Assembly (NCBI GenBank): GCA_016841365.1
Contig: JAENZI010000004.1
Location: 62,001 to 126,000, forward strand
Direction of reading: 5' to 3'
Source: Anaerolineaceae bacterium
GTDB taxonomy: Bacteria > Chloroflexota > Anaerolineae > Anaerolineales > Anaerolineaceae
Length of the DNA stretch: 64,000 nucleotides
The number at the start of each line of letters is the position of its first letter. Within the stretch, counting starts at the first letter, position 1. Position numbers and translations under genes: made by a program. Positions 8,469 to 17,267 of this stretch are shown here, in pieces. A model generated the notes under the pieces. It saw only the letters and a list, made by a program, of their open reading frames with translations, searched no databases and had not been told where the DNA came from.

Positions 8469-9575
8469 TCACTTACGGGGCGGCCAGATCGTCCCTGCTG
8501 GGACCACGCCACCATCCGGGACATCGGCTTTGACGGTTGCGCCATTACCGACACGCGCACCTGCGCCAATCTTCACATACAGGTTCACCGTCGCCCGCAT
8601 ACCAATCAGGGCGCGTTCACCTACTATCACGCCGCCTGCCAGGGTTGCGCCCGGTGAGAGGTTGACATAGTTACCGAGGACACAGTCATGCGAGACGATT
8701 GCGCCCGTGTTGACGATGCCTCCAAATTGAACTTCTACTTGTGTGCCGATGTAGGCAAAGGGGAAGACCTGGACACCGTCTGCCAGTTGAGCGCTGTCTT
8801 CTATGAAGGCAGTGGGGTGGATGACCGTCGGGATATGGAATCCAGTCCGTCTCAGGATATTGAATGCCGATAGACGGGATTGCAGGTCGCTGATCCCGCC
8901 AATGCCATTGAGTGCCATCCTGACGCCGTCCTTAGCCAGCGTGTGCAGATCAGCGCCCCCGCCCAGCACGGGTAAGCCGAGGACTGTTTCACCAACGGGG
9001 ATGCCGTCATCAATGAACCCGAGGATGTCGTAAGTTCCCAACTTCTGAACAAGGGCTGCCAGTGACCGTCCATGGCCGCCTGCGCCGTAGATCACAAGGC
9101 GGTTTTCACCTTCCGGGATGCTGATTTGTTGCTGTTCAACCTTGAGTTGTGCTTCAACCATCTCTCGTGTCACCAGGGGGCCTTGCGGCAGGATAGACAG
9201 GTCAATGCCGTGAGCCAGCGCCAGCTCTCGGGCAGGTGCTGTGATCCGGAGACCGCTGGGTTCTGACTTTGTTTTTGGTTCCTCGGCTGGTAGGGGTGTC
9301 CAGGGCGGCAGGGCAGGGTCGTGTGCGTCGGGGGTCTCACCGATGTAAGCCAGCACATCTCCAGCTTGCAGGGTATCGCCCGGGGTAAAGCGGACCCCAA
9401 CCAGGTATCCTGAAGATTCGGCTTGCAGTTCGCCGGTGGATTTGGTGGTTTCAATCACCGCAATCACCTGGCCTTCTTTGATTGATTCGCCTTCTGCAAT
9501 TTCAAGTGACACCAGCAAGGCTTCGGTTTCATTGGGGTTGAGCAAAGGGATTTTGATGGGGGTCAGATGATTCAT
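8469..9575 (-). CDS. Lipoyl-E3BD-NeuD/PglD fusion: E2-like protein with a hexapeptide acyltransferase core
   Basis: Three modules are visible in 368 residues. Residues 1-80 are a lipoyl domain with the attachment lysine Lys45 in ETTKS. Residues 111-145 match the peripheral subunit-binding domain of E2 proteins (ITAPARELALAHGIDLS, then a VTREMVEAQL helix). From about 158 the sequence is a NeuD/PglD-type sugar acyltransferase: an N-terminal Rossmann fold with VIYGAGGHGR, then left-handed beta-helix hexapeptides with the likely catalytic His296 in SHDCVLGN. The usual chloramphenicol-acetyltransferase-like E2 core (HxxxDG) is absent. The gene directly follows E1-beta and E1-alpha with almost no spacing. 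The inferred role is transfer of an acyl group, made by E1 and held on lipoyl-lysine, to a sugar or small amine. Confidence 0.85.
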   Translation of the reverse strand: MNHLTPIKIPLLNPNETEALLVSLEIAEGESIKEGQVIAVIETTKSTGELQAESSGYLVGVRFTPGDTLQAGDVLAYIGETPDAHDPALPPWTPLPAEEPKTKSEPSGLRITAPARELALAHGIDLSILPQGPLVTREMVEAQLKVEQQQISIPEGENRLVIYGAGGHGRSLAALVQKLGTYDILGFIDDGIPVGETVLGLPVLGGGADLHTLAKDGVRMALNGIGGISDLQSRLSAFNILRRTGFHIPTVIHPTAFIEDSAQLADGVQVFPFAYIGTQVEVQFGGIVNTGAIVSHDCVLGNYVNLSPGATLAGGVIVGERALIGMRATVNLYVKIGAGARVGNGATVKADVPDGGVVPAGTIWPPRK

Positions 9576-9578
9576 ATT

Positions 9579-10619
9579 TCACACCATTTCTTGCACGCAG
9601 GCAATGATATCTGCTGTATCAGGCAGGCAATCCGCTTCAAGTTGTGGCGATGCCGGCACGACCACACCTTTTGCCCCCAGGCGTATCGCACGGCTGAGAC
9701 CACCACCCAGGGTTTCAGTTGTCCGTGCCAGCACTTCAGCCCCCCAGCCTGATGATGGGGTTCCTTCTTCAATGGTCAGCAGGCGGTGGGTTTTGCCCAC
9801 GGAAGAAAACAGCGGCGAAAGTTCGAAGGGGGCCAGTTGTGTGGGCACCAGCAGTTCGCAGAAGATCTCTTGTTCGTAGGCAAGCGCGGTCATAGCATCC
9901 ATGGCTAGTTTTGCCATGTAGCCGTATGCTGCCAGCGTCACCTGCGGTGCAGGCGCACTGCGCAGCGAGAGCTGATAGAAGGGGTAGGGCAATCCGCTGC
10001 CTTTGCTGGCGTCACGCACATCAAATTCCGTCAAGTCTGCAGGGGTTGCTAACTTCAGCAAATATTGCAGTTTGTTTTCAACAAATAATACCGGGGAGGT
10101 CGTGGTGGTGATGGCATGATCGAGCAGCCATCCGGGCAAGCCTAAGGGATGATCGCCCATCAGGTGGAAGGGCGCCAGCACCGTCAGCCCGGGGACGCCC
10201 AGGAAATATTTTTCCAGGGACTGGCTGTGGGTGGGGCCGTAGCCGCGCCGTCCGCCCATTGGTGTGCGGATTATAACCGGGGCATCTCCCTGCCCGTGAT
10301 ACATGGCGTTGAACTTGGTGAGGTGGTTGATGACCTGATCCGCGATCAGGGTGGTGAAATCGCCGAACATGATCTCGACCACCGGGCGCAGGCTACGCAG
10401 CGCCATGCCGCCGGCGATGCCCGTGATGCCCGCTTCAGAGATGGGCGTGGTCATGACTCGCTCGGGGAACTTGCTTGATAGGCCGCGGGTCACTTTGAAA
10501 GAACCGCCGTAGGGATCAAGCAGGTCCTCACCCAGCAAAATGACGCGTTGATCATCCTCCAAGGCTTGTTCCAGACCCATATTCAGCGATTGCAGAACAG
10601 TCGCAGGTTGTTGAGTCAT
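9579..10619 (-). CDS. 2-oxoacid dehydrogenase E1 component, beta subunit
   Basis: The 346-residue protein has the transketolase-like pyrimidine-binding domain (VILLGEDLLDPYGGSFKVTRGL, then a GITGIAGGMAL segment and a GGRRGYGPTHSQS loop with the conserved substrate-side histidine) and a C-terminal transketolase domain that includes LLTIEEGTPSSGWGAEV. This is the PdhB/AcoB/BkdB layout. It pairs with the alpha subunit, whose stop codon overlaps its start by four bases (ATGA). The oxo acid used (pyruvate, branched-chain, or acetoin-type cleavage) cannot be told from sequence. Confidence 0.93.
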   Translation of the reverse strand: MTQQPATVLQSLNMGLEQALEDDQRVILLGEDLLDPYGGSFKVTRGLSSKFPERVMTTPISEAGITGIAGGMALRSLRPVVEIMFGDFTTLIADQVINHLTKFNAMYHGQGDAPVIIRTPMGGRRGYGPTHSQSLEKYFLGVPGLTVLAPFHLMGDHPLGLPGWLLDHAITTTTSPVLFVENKLQYLLKLATPADLTEFDVRDASKGSGLPYPFYQLSLRSAPAPQVTLAAYGYMAKLAMDAMTALAYEQEIFCELLVPTQLAPFELSPLFSSVGKTHRLLTIEEGTPSSGWGAEVLARTTETLGGGLSRAIRLGAKGVVVPASPQLEADCLPDTADIIACVQEMV

Positions 10620-11503
10620 GCCTGCCCCCCTTCCATTGCCAGTGCTTCATCAAAGGCGGCTCGAATCTCTGCTGCAACCTGCTGGTCGATCGCAGAGCGT
10701 TCAACTTCAGGCAGGCGTGCCGCCTGGATGGCAACGGGATCGCGAGTTTGCCATAGTTCTGCCAGCGCATCAGCCGAGCGGGTGTCGTCACCTTTAGAGT
10801 GCGTCCCCAACCGGGCGGTTTCGATGACCAGCGCCTGCGGGGTGCGCTGAGATCTGACTTTGTGGACCAATTCGCCTGCCAGAGGCAAGATCTCGAGGAT
10901 ATCACTGGAATCGATGTGCGTGGTGGGGATGCCGAAAGCCTCAAAACGTTCAGGGATGGAACCGGCAACCGCCAGATGGGCGGGGGTGGTCTGGGCGATG
11001 TGGTTGTTCTCGAGCACAAGCAAAATGGGGGCTTGCCATAAAGAGATCATGTTAAGGCACTCATAGACGATGCCTTCGCCGAGGGTGCCGTCGCCCAAGA
11101 AGTCGACCACGATTGCGCCGCTGTCCAGCCGGGCTTCGGCCATTGCCATACCGGCTGCCATCGCAACCGTGCCGCCTTGCACACCGCTGGAGTAAAAATT
11201 ACGCCAGTGCAGATGCTGGGAGCCGCCCACACCCCCGCACACGCCGCCGGGTTTACCCATCAACTCGGCGTATAGCGCGGTTGGGTCGCCGCCGTAAGCC
11301 AAAAAATGCCCGTGGCAGCGGTGGTTGCTGACCACGACATCGTTCTCTGCCAGGTGGGAGAGGACCCCGACCGCGTTAGCTTCCTGCCCCAAGCTGGTGT
11401 GGGTCGTGCCGGAGAAGATACCGGTGGAGAACTGATTCAGCAGCAGGCTTTCAAATTGCCGGATGTGAACCATCTGCTGATAGAGGCGGGCGTTTTTATC
11501 CAC
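10616..11503 (-). CDS. 2-oxoacid dehydrogenase E1 component, alpha subunit
   Basis: The thiamine diphosphate motif runs from GDG at residues 137-139 to NN at 166-167. An N-terminal HTSLGQEANAVGV region and the SNHRCHGHFLAYGG histidine loop fit PdhA/AcoA-type subunits. At 295 residues it is shorter than typical E1-alpha (about 320-400), lacking part of the C-terminus and the phosphorylation-loop extension. It overlaps the upstream glycosylase gene by eight bases and the downstream beta subunit by four, so the three are translationally coupled. No E3 gene is in the window; E3 would be needed to reoxidise the lipoyl arm. Confidence 0.92.
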   Translation of the reverse strand: MDKNARLYQQMVHIRQFESLLLNQFSTGIFSGTTHTSLGQEANAVGVLSHLAENDVVVSNHRCHGHFLAYGGDPTALYAELMGKPGGVCGGVGGSQHLHWRNFYSSGVQGGTVAMAAGMAMAEARLDSGAIVVDFLGDGTLGEGIVYECLNMISLWQAPILLVLENNHIAQTTPAHLAVAGSIPERFEAFGIPTTHIDSSDILEILPLAGELVHKVRSQRTPQALVIETARLGTHSKGDDTRSADALAELWQTRDPVAIQAARLPEVERSAIDQQVAAEIRAAFDEALAMEGGQA

Positions 11504-12089
11504 GGAACGCCTCCGGATCGGCCATAAAACGCCAGGGGATTGAGCGCCAGGGTTCGGGGACGCTGTTCAGCCCCACGCGGGGTGTTCGGGTAATTAGCTC
11601 GTCTTCGATAGTCTCGCCGGATTCGATCCACAGAGGAGTTTTTTCAGAACATAGATCGGCGTAATTCAGGCCACCATCGATTTTGAGCGCCTGGGTTAAT
11701 TTGGCTGGGCCGTCCGTCCAGCCCCTGCGACCGGCATTGCGCGGGCGGTTGCTCGTCATCTCCTCTTCCCCCTCGACTGGTTGAATAGCACGGATCAGAA
11801 CCGCTGCCGGCGTGCCCTCGCTATCGGTAACGGCATTCAGCAGCCAGTGCATCCCATAGGTGAAATAGATATAGGCATAACCGGGCGGGCCATACATCAC
11901 AGCGGTGCGCGGTGTTTTGCCTGCCGAGGCATGGCAACCCAGGTCTTCTTCGCCCTGGTAAGCTTCGGTTTCTGTGATCAGCCCTGCCAGGCGCCTGCCG
12001 GATTGAATCCGCACCAGGCGGCAGCCCAACAGCTCGCGGGCAACTGTCAGCGCTGGCCGATCGTAGAAGTCGCGTTTTAAGATTGGCAT
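11496..12089 (-). CDS. mpg: 3-methyladenine DNA glycosylase (AAG/MPG family)
   Basis: This 197-residue protein matches the AAG fold. Features are ARELLGCRLV near the start, the catalytic region TETEAYQGEEDLGCHA, the intercalating-loop segment GPPGYAYIYFTYGMHWLLNAV, and the C-terminal RTPRVGL...PWRF. It excises alkylated purines and hypoxanthine in base excision repair. Length is normal for bacterial family members. Its position ahead of E1-alpha with overlapping codons looks like operon packing rather than a functional link. Confidence 0.94.
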   Translation of the reverse strand: MPILKRDFYDRPALTVARELLGCRLVRIQSGRRLAGLITETEAYQGEEDLGCHASAGKTPRTAVMYGPPGYAYIYFTYGMHWLLNAVTDSEGTPAAVLIRAIQPVEGEEEMTSNRPRNAGRRGWTDGPAKLTQALKIDGGLNYADLCSEKTPLWIESGETIEDELITRTPRVGLNSVPEPWRSIPWRFMADPEAFRG

Positions 12090-12185
12090 GTTGTTATTTT
12101 ACTTGATTATCAGATGGCTGATGAACACAAACACGCCCCCTTGTTTGCAATGTAATTCGTATGTAGGATTATCTGCGTCGGTGGA

Positions 12186-13118
12186 TCAGGTGCCGTTCTT
12201 ATATTGCGGATCGCGCTCAACCGTCAGGCGCAGGCCCATTTCAAGCGGAATCAGCGGGACGTAATTGAGAATATCCTTGGCACGAGTGAGATCAGCCTGC
12301 ATGCGCGATACCCCACCGCTAACACGTGGGTTGTAGATCTCTTCAGGGTTGCCCTTGGTGATGTCAATGATCATCCGCGCCAGGTCGCGCACGCTGGTCT
12401 CCGTGCCGCTGCCGACATTGATCACCTGGTGTTTAAGACCCTGAACTGTTGCCGCTGACACAAGTGCATTGACCACATCGTCCACATACACATAATCCCG
12501 AGTTTGGTTGCCGTCGCCGTGGAAGACGAGGGTGCCGTTTTGCCTGGATTGGCGGATAAAGTTGGGGATAATGGGTGGATGGGAGGGGGGGATGCGCTGG
12601 CCGGGGCCGTAGGCGTTGAAGATTCTCAGGCAGATGGTCTGGATGCCGGATAGATCGCCGATCGTGCGCACATACCATTCGGAAGCGAGCTTGGAGGCTG
12701 CGTAAGGCGAAAGGGGGTGTGGCTGCATCGTTTCGGACATGGTCGGCCCCTGCTGGTCGCCATAGACCGCGCCAGAGGAAGTCAAGATCACACGTTGGGT
12801 GCCGGCATCGCGCACGGCTTCCATCAATGTGGCGGTGCCGCCCACGTTCACTTCGTTGTAGTCACGCGGGAACAGGATCGATTCAGGCACGGATACCCGC
12901 GCTGCAAGGTGGTAGACGCAGTCGATCTCTTGTAAAAGGGTCCATAATTTGGGGCGGTCGTTGATGTCGCCGCGCGTGAAGTGCACATCGGGGTCAAGCG
13001 CATCCGGGTTGCCTGTGGAAAGATCGTCCAACACACGCACGTGATGCCCCTGCCTTGCCAATCGGTTGCTTAATGCAGCGCCCAAAAAGCCTGCGCCGCC
13101 TGTAATCAGAAAATTCAT
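12186..13118 (-). CDS. NAD-dependent epimerase/dehydratase, UDP-glucose 4-epimerase-like
   Basis: The 310-residue short-chain dehydrogenase of the extended type has the NAD motif GGAGFLG at the N-terminus, the TSSGAVYG serine and the YAASK catalytic pair. NAYGPGQ and a GDGNQTRDYVYVDDVV segment are typical of nucleotide-sugar epimerases. It probably acts on a UDP- or dTDP-sugar for envelope polysaccharide. Its strand and position put it upstream of the E1/lipoyl-acyltransferase set, which makes a nucleotide sugar a possible acceptor for that enzyme; this link is inference. Confidence 0.88.
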   Translation of the reverse strand: MNFLITGGAGFLGAALSNRLARQGHHVRVLDDLSTGNPDALDPDVHFTRGDINDRPKLWTLLQEIDCVYHLAARVSVPESILFPRDYNEVNVGGTATLMEAVRDAGTQRVILTSSGAVYGDQQGPTMSETMQPHPLSPYAASKLASEWYVRTIGDLSGIQTICLRIFNAYGPGQRIPPSHPPIIPNFIRQSRQNGTLVFHGDGNQTRDYVYVDDVVNALVSAATVQGLKHQVINVGSGTETSVRDLARMIIDITKGNPEEIYNPRVSGGVSRMQADLTRAKDILNYVPLIPLEMGLRLTVERDPQYKNGT

Positions 13119-13185
13119 GGTTATCTCTTTGTCTCCAAAACGTCAGACATCATAGCACACTCTTGGTGTAGATGGAAGTGCGTCA

Positions 13186-14109
13186 TCAGATCGTGGTGAC
13201 CGATGGGAGTTGGGTGGCTAACTTGCGGGGGGTATCGGTTGTCAGGTCGTCAATGCCATGTTCAACCAGGAAGCGCGCCAGCATGATGTCTTCCGGCTTG
13301 TTGACGTCGATCGTCCACCCATCCACTCGTGACCCCTGCCGGTGGAGGTATTGGATCCAGTCGAAACCGGCATCGAAAGCCATCTTCAAGAGGTCTCCGC
13401 GGATGAACCATTGACACCCCTTTGGTACCTGCACCAGCAGCGCACCGGCGCGGGCGGCAAAATAGTCGCCCAGGGCGCCCCATTGATAGGCAGAAAGGGG
13501 ATGGTCATCCAGCAGGCCATAGGCACCCACCCGGAAGGGTGGGATATCTTCGGGGCGCGGCTCGTCATCTGGAATATCGAGATACAGCAAGGGATCAAAC
13601 CCCAATGAAAGTTCAGGAGAGAATTGTGCCAGGGCGCGCACAGCCCAGTCAGAGACTGAGGTGACCTGGATGCGGTCCAGAACCGGCTCGAGCAGGTCTA
13701 AAAATTCACGCAGCACGCCACGGGTGAGGGGTGAGTAAGGCTTCAGATCCAATTGCAAGCGCTGGGTTTTGGGATAAGCCTTGAGCAGATCAATTGCCCC
13801 CTCGAGAAAGCTGACTTTCTCCTCGGTGACGGCGCCATCCATCGTGTAAAACAGGTTTTCAACCTGCTCGCGCTTCATTTGGGGCGCTTTGCCCTGCCCG
13901 TTGGTGTCGGATTCGAGGTTCTGGTCATGCAGCAGCGCAAAGCTGCCATCCGCCAGCGGGATCACATCAATTTCGATGGCGACTGCGCCAGCGCTCAGGC
14001 ATTTTTCGAGGGCGGTCAATGAGCTGGGCGGGGCAGTATGCTGGCAGTTGGCCGCATGATGGATCAGCGTGACGGGTCTTTGCCTTAGTTCGTGGGTTTC
14101 TTTGAGCAT
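13186..14109 (-). CDS. Glycerophosphodiester phosphodiesterase family protein
   Basis: The 307-residue TIM-barrel protein shows the GDPD signatures HHAANCQHTAP (the HRG...E region, here HHA and without the usual Glu-Asn-Thr), AIEIDVIPLADGSFALLHD (acidic metal ligands and catalytic His), QLDLKP, and the C-terminal GWTIDVNKPEDI segment. It would hydrolyse deacylated phospholipids or related diesters. The N-terminal changes make the exact substrate uncertain. It is the first gene of the long minus-strand run and diverges from the aldolase gene. Confidence 0.8.
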   Translation of the reverse strand: MLKETHELRQRPVTLIHHAANCQHTAPPSSLTALEKCLSAGAVAIEIDVIPLADGSFALLHDQNLESDTNGQGKAPQMKREQVENLFYTMDGAVTEEKVSFLEGAIDLLKAYPKTQRLQLDLKPYSPLTRGVLREFLDLLEPVLDRIQVTSVSDWAVRALAQFSPELSLGFDPLLYLDIPDDEPRPEDIPPFRVGAYGLLDDHPLSAYQWGALGDYFAARAGALLVQVPKGCQWFIRGDLLKMAFDAGFDWIQYLHRQGSRVDGWTIDVNKPEDIMLARFLVEHGIDDLTTDTPRKLATQLPSVTTI

Positions 14110-14220
14110 GTGTTCTCCGGGAGTTGTTGATGAAAAACTGATTAATTCATTTTAACAGCAAAGTGACAAAAGATAAAGAAAAAAGATCGCTTTTTTACAC
14201 CACGGCGGGTGCTGGGTGGT

Positions 14221-14247
14221 TTGAGCCGGATGATTTGTGGGTATAAT
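14221..14247 (+). promoter_or_regulatory. Promoter of the aldolase-flavodiiron operon
   Basis: A perfect TATAAT lies at 14242-14247 with a TTGAGC 15 bases upstream, a slightly short spacer. Transcription would begin about 70 bases before the aldolase start codon. Confidence 0.6.
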
Positions 14248-14323
14248 AAAATGTTGAAGACTTTATTCACAAATTTTGTTCTTATTCTCACATAAGACAT
14301 AAACATTTAGAAATGAGGAGACA

Positions 14324-15274
14324 ATGATCGTAACGACCAAGAAGTTATTTGAAGCTGCCTACGGAAAGTACGCCATCGGCGCTTACAACATCAACAATCT
14401 CGAGCAGATTGTGGGTTTATTCCGCGGTAATTTGCAATCCAAAGCGCCCTTTATCATCCAGATCAGCAAGGGCGCCCGCTCCTACACCGACAAGATCCTG
14501 CTGGAAGGTCTGATTCGCAGCGCGGACGAAGTCTATCCGGATGCGATCTTTGCCGTGCATCTCGACCATGGCGATGAAGCCGCCGCAATGGACTGCATTG
14601 AATCCGGCTTCTACAGCTCGGTGATGATCGACGCCAGCCATGAGGATTTTGATACCAACATCGCCATCACCCGCCGCGTGGTTGAAGCCGCGCACGCCAA
14701 AGGCATTGTGGTGGAGGCGGAATTAGGGCAACTGGGCGGTGTGGAAGAGCATGTGCAGGTGGATGAAGCCGATGCCAAGCTAACCGACCCCAAGCAGGCC
14801 AGGGAATTTGTGGAACGCTCAGGCTGCGATTCGCTGGCGGTCGCCATCGGCACCAGCCACGGCGCATTCAAGTTCTCAGGCTCGCAGTCGCTGCACTTTG
14901 ACGTGTTGGAACAGATCCAAAAAGAGCTGCCGGGCTTCCCCCTGGTGATGCATGGCTCTAGCTCGGTGCCGCAGGACGAGGTCAGACGCATCAACGCGGC
15001 TGGCGGCAAGATCGAAGGCGCCAAAGGCGTGGATGCCACCCAATTTAGGCACGCAGCAGAGCTGGGTGTGACCAAGATCAACATCGACACGGACGGACGC
15101 CTGGTGTGGACGCGTGTGCACCGGGAGGTCTTCCGTGATAAACCCGAAGTCTTCGACCTGCGCTACCCGGGCAAGATCTTCATGCAGGAATATGCCAACT
15201 TCATCGCAGAGAAGAATGAATACCTCGGCAGCGCCGGCCACCTTGATGAGGTGCGCGAGATCGTTTCAAAATAA
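14324..15274 (+). CDS. fba: Class II fructose-bisphosphate aldolase
   Basis: The 316-residue protein has the zinc-binding FAVHLDHGDE motif, VMIDASHEDFD, the VVEAELGQLGG glutamate region, a GTSHGAFK potassium/phosphate loop, LVMHGSSS and the C-terminal KINIDTDGR. These define class II ketose-bisphosphate aldolases, which cleave fructose 1,6-bisphosphate in glycolysis or run in reverse. GAGGAG precedes the ATG. The flavodiiron gene follows after 11 bases and shares the transcript. Confidence 0.95.
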   Translation: MIVTTKKLFEAAYGKYAIGAYNINNLEQIVGLFRGNLQSKAPFIIQISKGARSYTDKILLEGLIRSADEVYPDAIFAVHLDHGDEAAAMDCIESGFYSSVMIDASHEDFDTNIAITRRVVEAAHAKGIVVEAELGQLGGVEEHVQVDEADAKLTDPKQAREFVERSGCDSLAVAIGTSHGAFKFSGSQSLHFDVLEQIQKELPGFPLVMHGSSSVPQDEVRRINAAGGKIEGAKGVDATQFRHAAELGVTKINIDTDGRLVWTRVHREVFRDKPEVFDLRYPGKIFMQEYANFIAEKNEYLGSAGHLDEVREIVSK

Positions 15275-15285
15275 TTGGAGGATCT

Positions 15286-16488
15286 ATGAAACCCGTTCAA
15301 ATCCGGCCGGATGTGTTTTGGGTTGGCGTGAATGACCGCGTCACCGAGCTGTTTGAAGGCTTGTGGCCGATCAGCCAGGAGGGGATTTCGTATAATTCCT
15401 ACCTGATCCGGGATGAAAAATCGGCGCTGATCGACCTCTCGAAAGAGATGTTGAGCGATGATTACCTGGCGATGCTGGCGGAGGTCTTCGACATCAGCAC
15501 CCTGGACTACATCATCATCAACCACATGGAACCGGACCATAGCGGCGCCCTGCTGCGCCTGAAAGCGCTGGCGCCGGATGCGGTGATCATGGGCATGCCC
15601 AAAACCGTGATCATGCTGAAAGATTTTTATGGCATCACTGAAAATGTGGAGCGGCTGAGCAACGGGCAGGAGCTCTCTTTGGGGGAGAACACCCTGCGCT
15701 TTGTCTACACACCCTTTGTGCACTGGCCTGAAACGATGATGACCTACATGGTGGAGCAGAAAGTTCTGTTCCCCTGTGATGGCTTTGGCGGCTATGGCAC
15801 ACTGGACGGCGCGATCTTTGACGATACCTGCACTGACCTCGATTATTACGAGGTGGAAGCCTTGCGTTATTTCACCAACATCGTGGCAGCTTTCAGCAAG
15901 CATGTGTTGGGCGCCATTAATAAATTCGCCGAGATGCCGATCGAGATGGTTGCCCCATCCCACGGCCTGATCTGGCGCGAGAACCCGGGACGGATCCTCG
16001 AGCTGTATCAGACCTGGTCGGACTACTATCACAACCCGGCGCAGGTCGGTGTGACAGCATTGTTGGGCACCATGTACCGCAACACCGAGCACGCCTTGAG
16101 CGCGGCGCTGGAAGGCATTGCCTCTGAAGGCGTGCCTGTCAAGGTGCACGACGTGCGCAAGACGCATATCAGCTACATTCTGCCCGATCTGTGGACCCAA
16201 CGCGGCGTGCTGGTGGCAGCGCCCACCTACGAAGGCGGGATGTTCCCGGCGATGATGGACGCGTTGATGATGGCTGACCGCAAACGGGTGACCCATAAAA
16301 CCGCAGCCTACATGGGCAGCTATGCCTGGAGCGGCGGTGCCCAGGCGGAGTTTGAGCGTATGGCGGAAAAGATGGACTGGACCGTACTGAATGCGATGGG
16401 CTTTTTGGGCGGCCCGGCACCGACCGACCTGGACCGCGCCCGAGAGATCGGCGTGCAACTGGCGCGTGCGGTGAAAGAAAACAGCTAA
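15286..16488 (+). CDS. Flavodiiron protein (FprA-type O2/NO reductase)
   Basis: The 400-residue protein has an N-terminal metallo-beta-lactamase-like domain with the di-iron motif His80-Met-Glu82-Pro-Asp84-His85 and a later FVHWPETMMTY histidine. A C-terminal flavodoxin domain follows (from about 250) with LVAAPTYEGGMFPAMM. There is no rubredoxin extension, so electrons would come from separate rubredoxin or F420-type donors. Such proteins reduce oxygen or nitric oxide in the cytoplasm of anaerobes. GGAGG lies five bases before the start. Confidence 0.94.
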   Translation: MKPVQIRPDVFWVGVNDRVTELFEGLWPISQEGISYNSYLIRDEKSALIDLSKEMLSDDYLAMLAEVFDISTLDYIIINHMEPDHSGALLRLKALAPDAVIMGMPKTVIMLKDFYGITENVERLSNGQELSLGENTLRFVYTPFVHWPETMMTYMVEQKVLFPCDGFGGYGTLDGAIFDDTCTDLDYYEVEALRYFTNIVAAFSKHVLGAINKFAEMPIEMVAPSHGLIWRENPGRILELYQTWSDYYHNPAQVGVTALLGTMYRNTEHALSAALEGIASEGVPVKVHDVRKTHISYILPDLWTQRGVLVAAPTYEGGMFPAMMDALMMADRKRVTHKTAAYMGSYAWSGGAQAEFERMAEKMDWTVLNAMGFLGGPAPTDLDRAREIGVQLARAVKENS

Positions 16489-16512
16489 GTTTACGATCAT
16501 TTATCGATGACC

Positions 16513-16547
16513 AAACAGCCCCTGATTTACAAGGGGCTGTTTTTTTT
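16513..16547 (+). terminator. Rho-independent terminator after the flavodiiron gene
   Basis: An 8-bp perfect stem (CAGCCCCT/AGGGGCTG) has an eight-base loop, is extended by A-T pairs, and is followed by eight T. It closes the aldolase-flavodiiron operon. Confidence 0.93.
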
Positions 16548-16656
16548 ATGTTCTTTACGATCGGCAACAAATCACAAGTTGACCGAGTTATGCGCTGTTA
16601 CGGTAACCTGGCCGGTGAGGATAGACAGTGAGAAGGATCCCTCCTCCTGCCCGTGA

Positions 16657-17133
16657 TTATTCAGCAATTGGCATATAAAGATCCAGCACAAATTCTGTAT
16701 CCGGCAGTTGAAGGGGCAAGGTTTCTTCCAGCCATTGATGGACCCCATACCTGTAGCGGCTGTCTTCGCGCCAGGCGACAAGCTTCTGCCAGGTGGCACC
16801 GATCACTTCAAATTGCCCTTTGGGGACAATGCATTGGGTCACTGCATACAGGCCGCCGGGGAAATCTTTGACTTCCAGCTCACCCTCTGATTGAATCTCG
16901 TCGGAATCGATCACAATCCACACTTCATAGCCATAATTCGGGCTGCCAGCTGAGGGATCAGGGTTGTTGAATCCAAATATCCGGTGTTTTTCAGGGTTTT
17001 CAAGCAGGCCTTTTTCTTTTGCCCAGGGCAGAAGTTTTGACCAAGCTAATTCTTCAGGGCTTTCGCCAAAACCAAGGAAGCTTGCCACCCGGAAGGGTTC
17101 CAACCTTACGATACGAACATCGAACGTACTCAT
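16657..17133 (-). CDS. GyrI-like / effector-binding domain protein
   Basis: The 158-residue protein begins with the VRIVRLEPFRVASFLGFG strand typical of GyrI-like (AraC effector-binding) domains. It has a central FGFNNPDP...YGYEVWIVID region and ends with LDLYMPIAE, the standard closing strand. Stand-alone members bind small hydrophobic molecules or act as hydrolases; the ligand here is unknown. It is divergent from a WYL regulator about 130 bases away, an arrangement common where the regulator controls the binding protein. Confidence 0.82.
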   Translation of the reverse strand: MSTFDVRIVRLEPFRVASFLGFGESPEELAWSKLLPWAKEKGLLENPEKHRIFGFNNPDPSAGSPNYGYEVWIVIDSDEIQSEGELEVKDFPGGLYAVTQCIVPKGQFEVIGATWQKLVAWREDSRYRYGVHQWLEETLPLQLPDTEFVLDLYMPIAE

Positions 17134-17267
17134 CTTTTTTTCTCCTTTAACCAGTTGTAAATTTTATCCTCGTATTTTCTTGACATTCATACTGTAGCAT
17201 TGATTCACTGACATCTATTGTCAGTGAATTGTGTTATAGTTTCACTTAACAAGTGGAAGGAGGGAGG

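Noticed and set aside
15163-16500. 445-codon frame opposite the flavodiiron gene
   Set aside because: It is a shadow of a clear conserved gene; its composition is histidine- and arginine-rich as in antisense frames.
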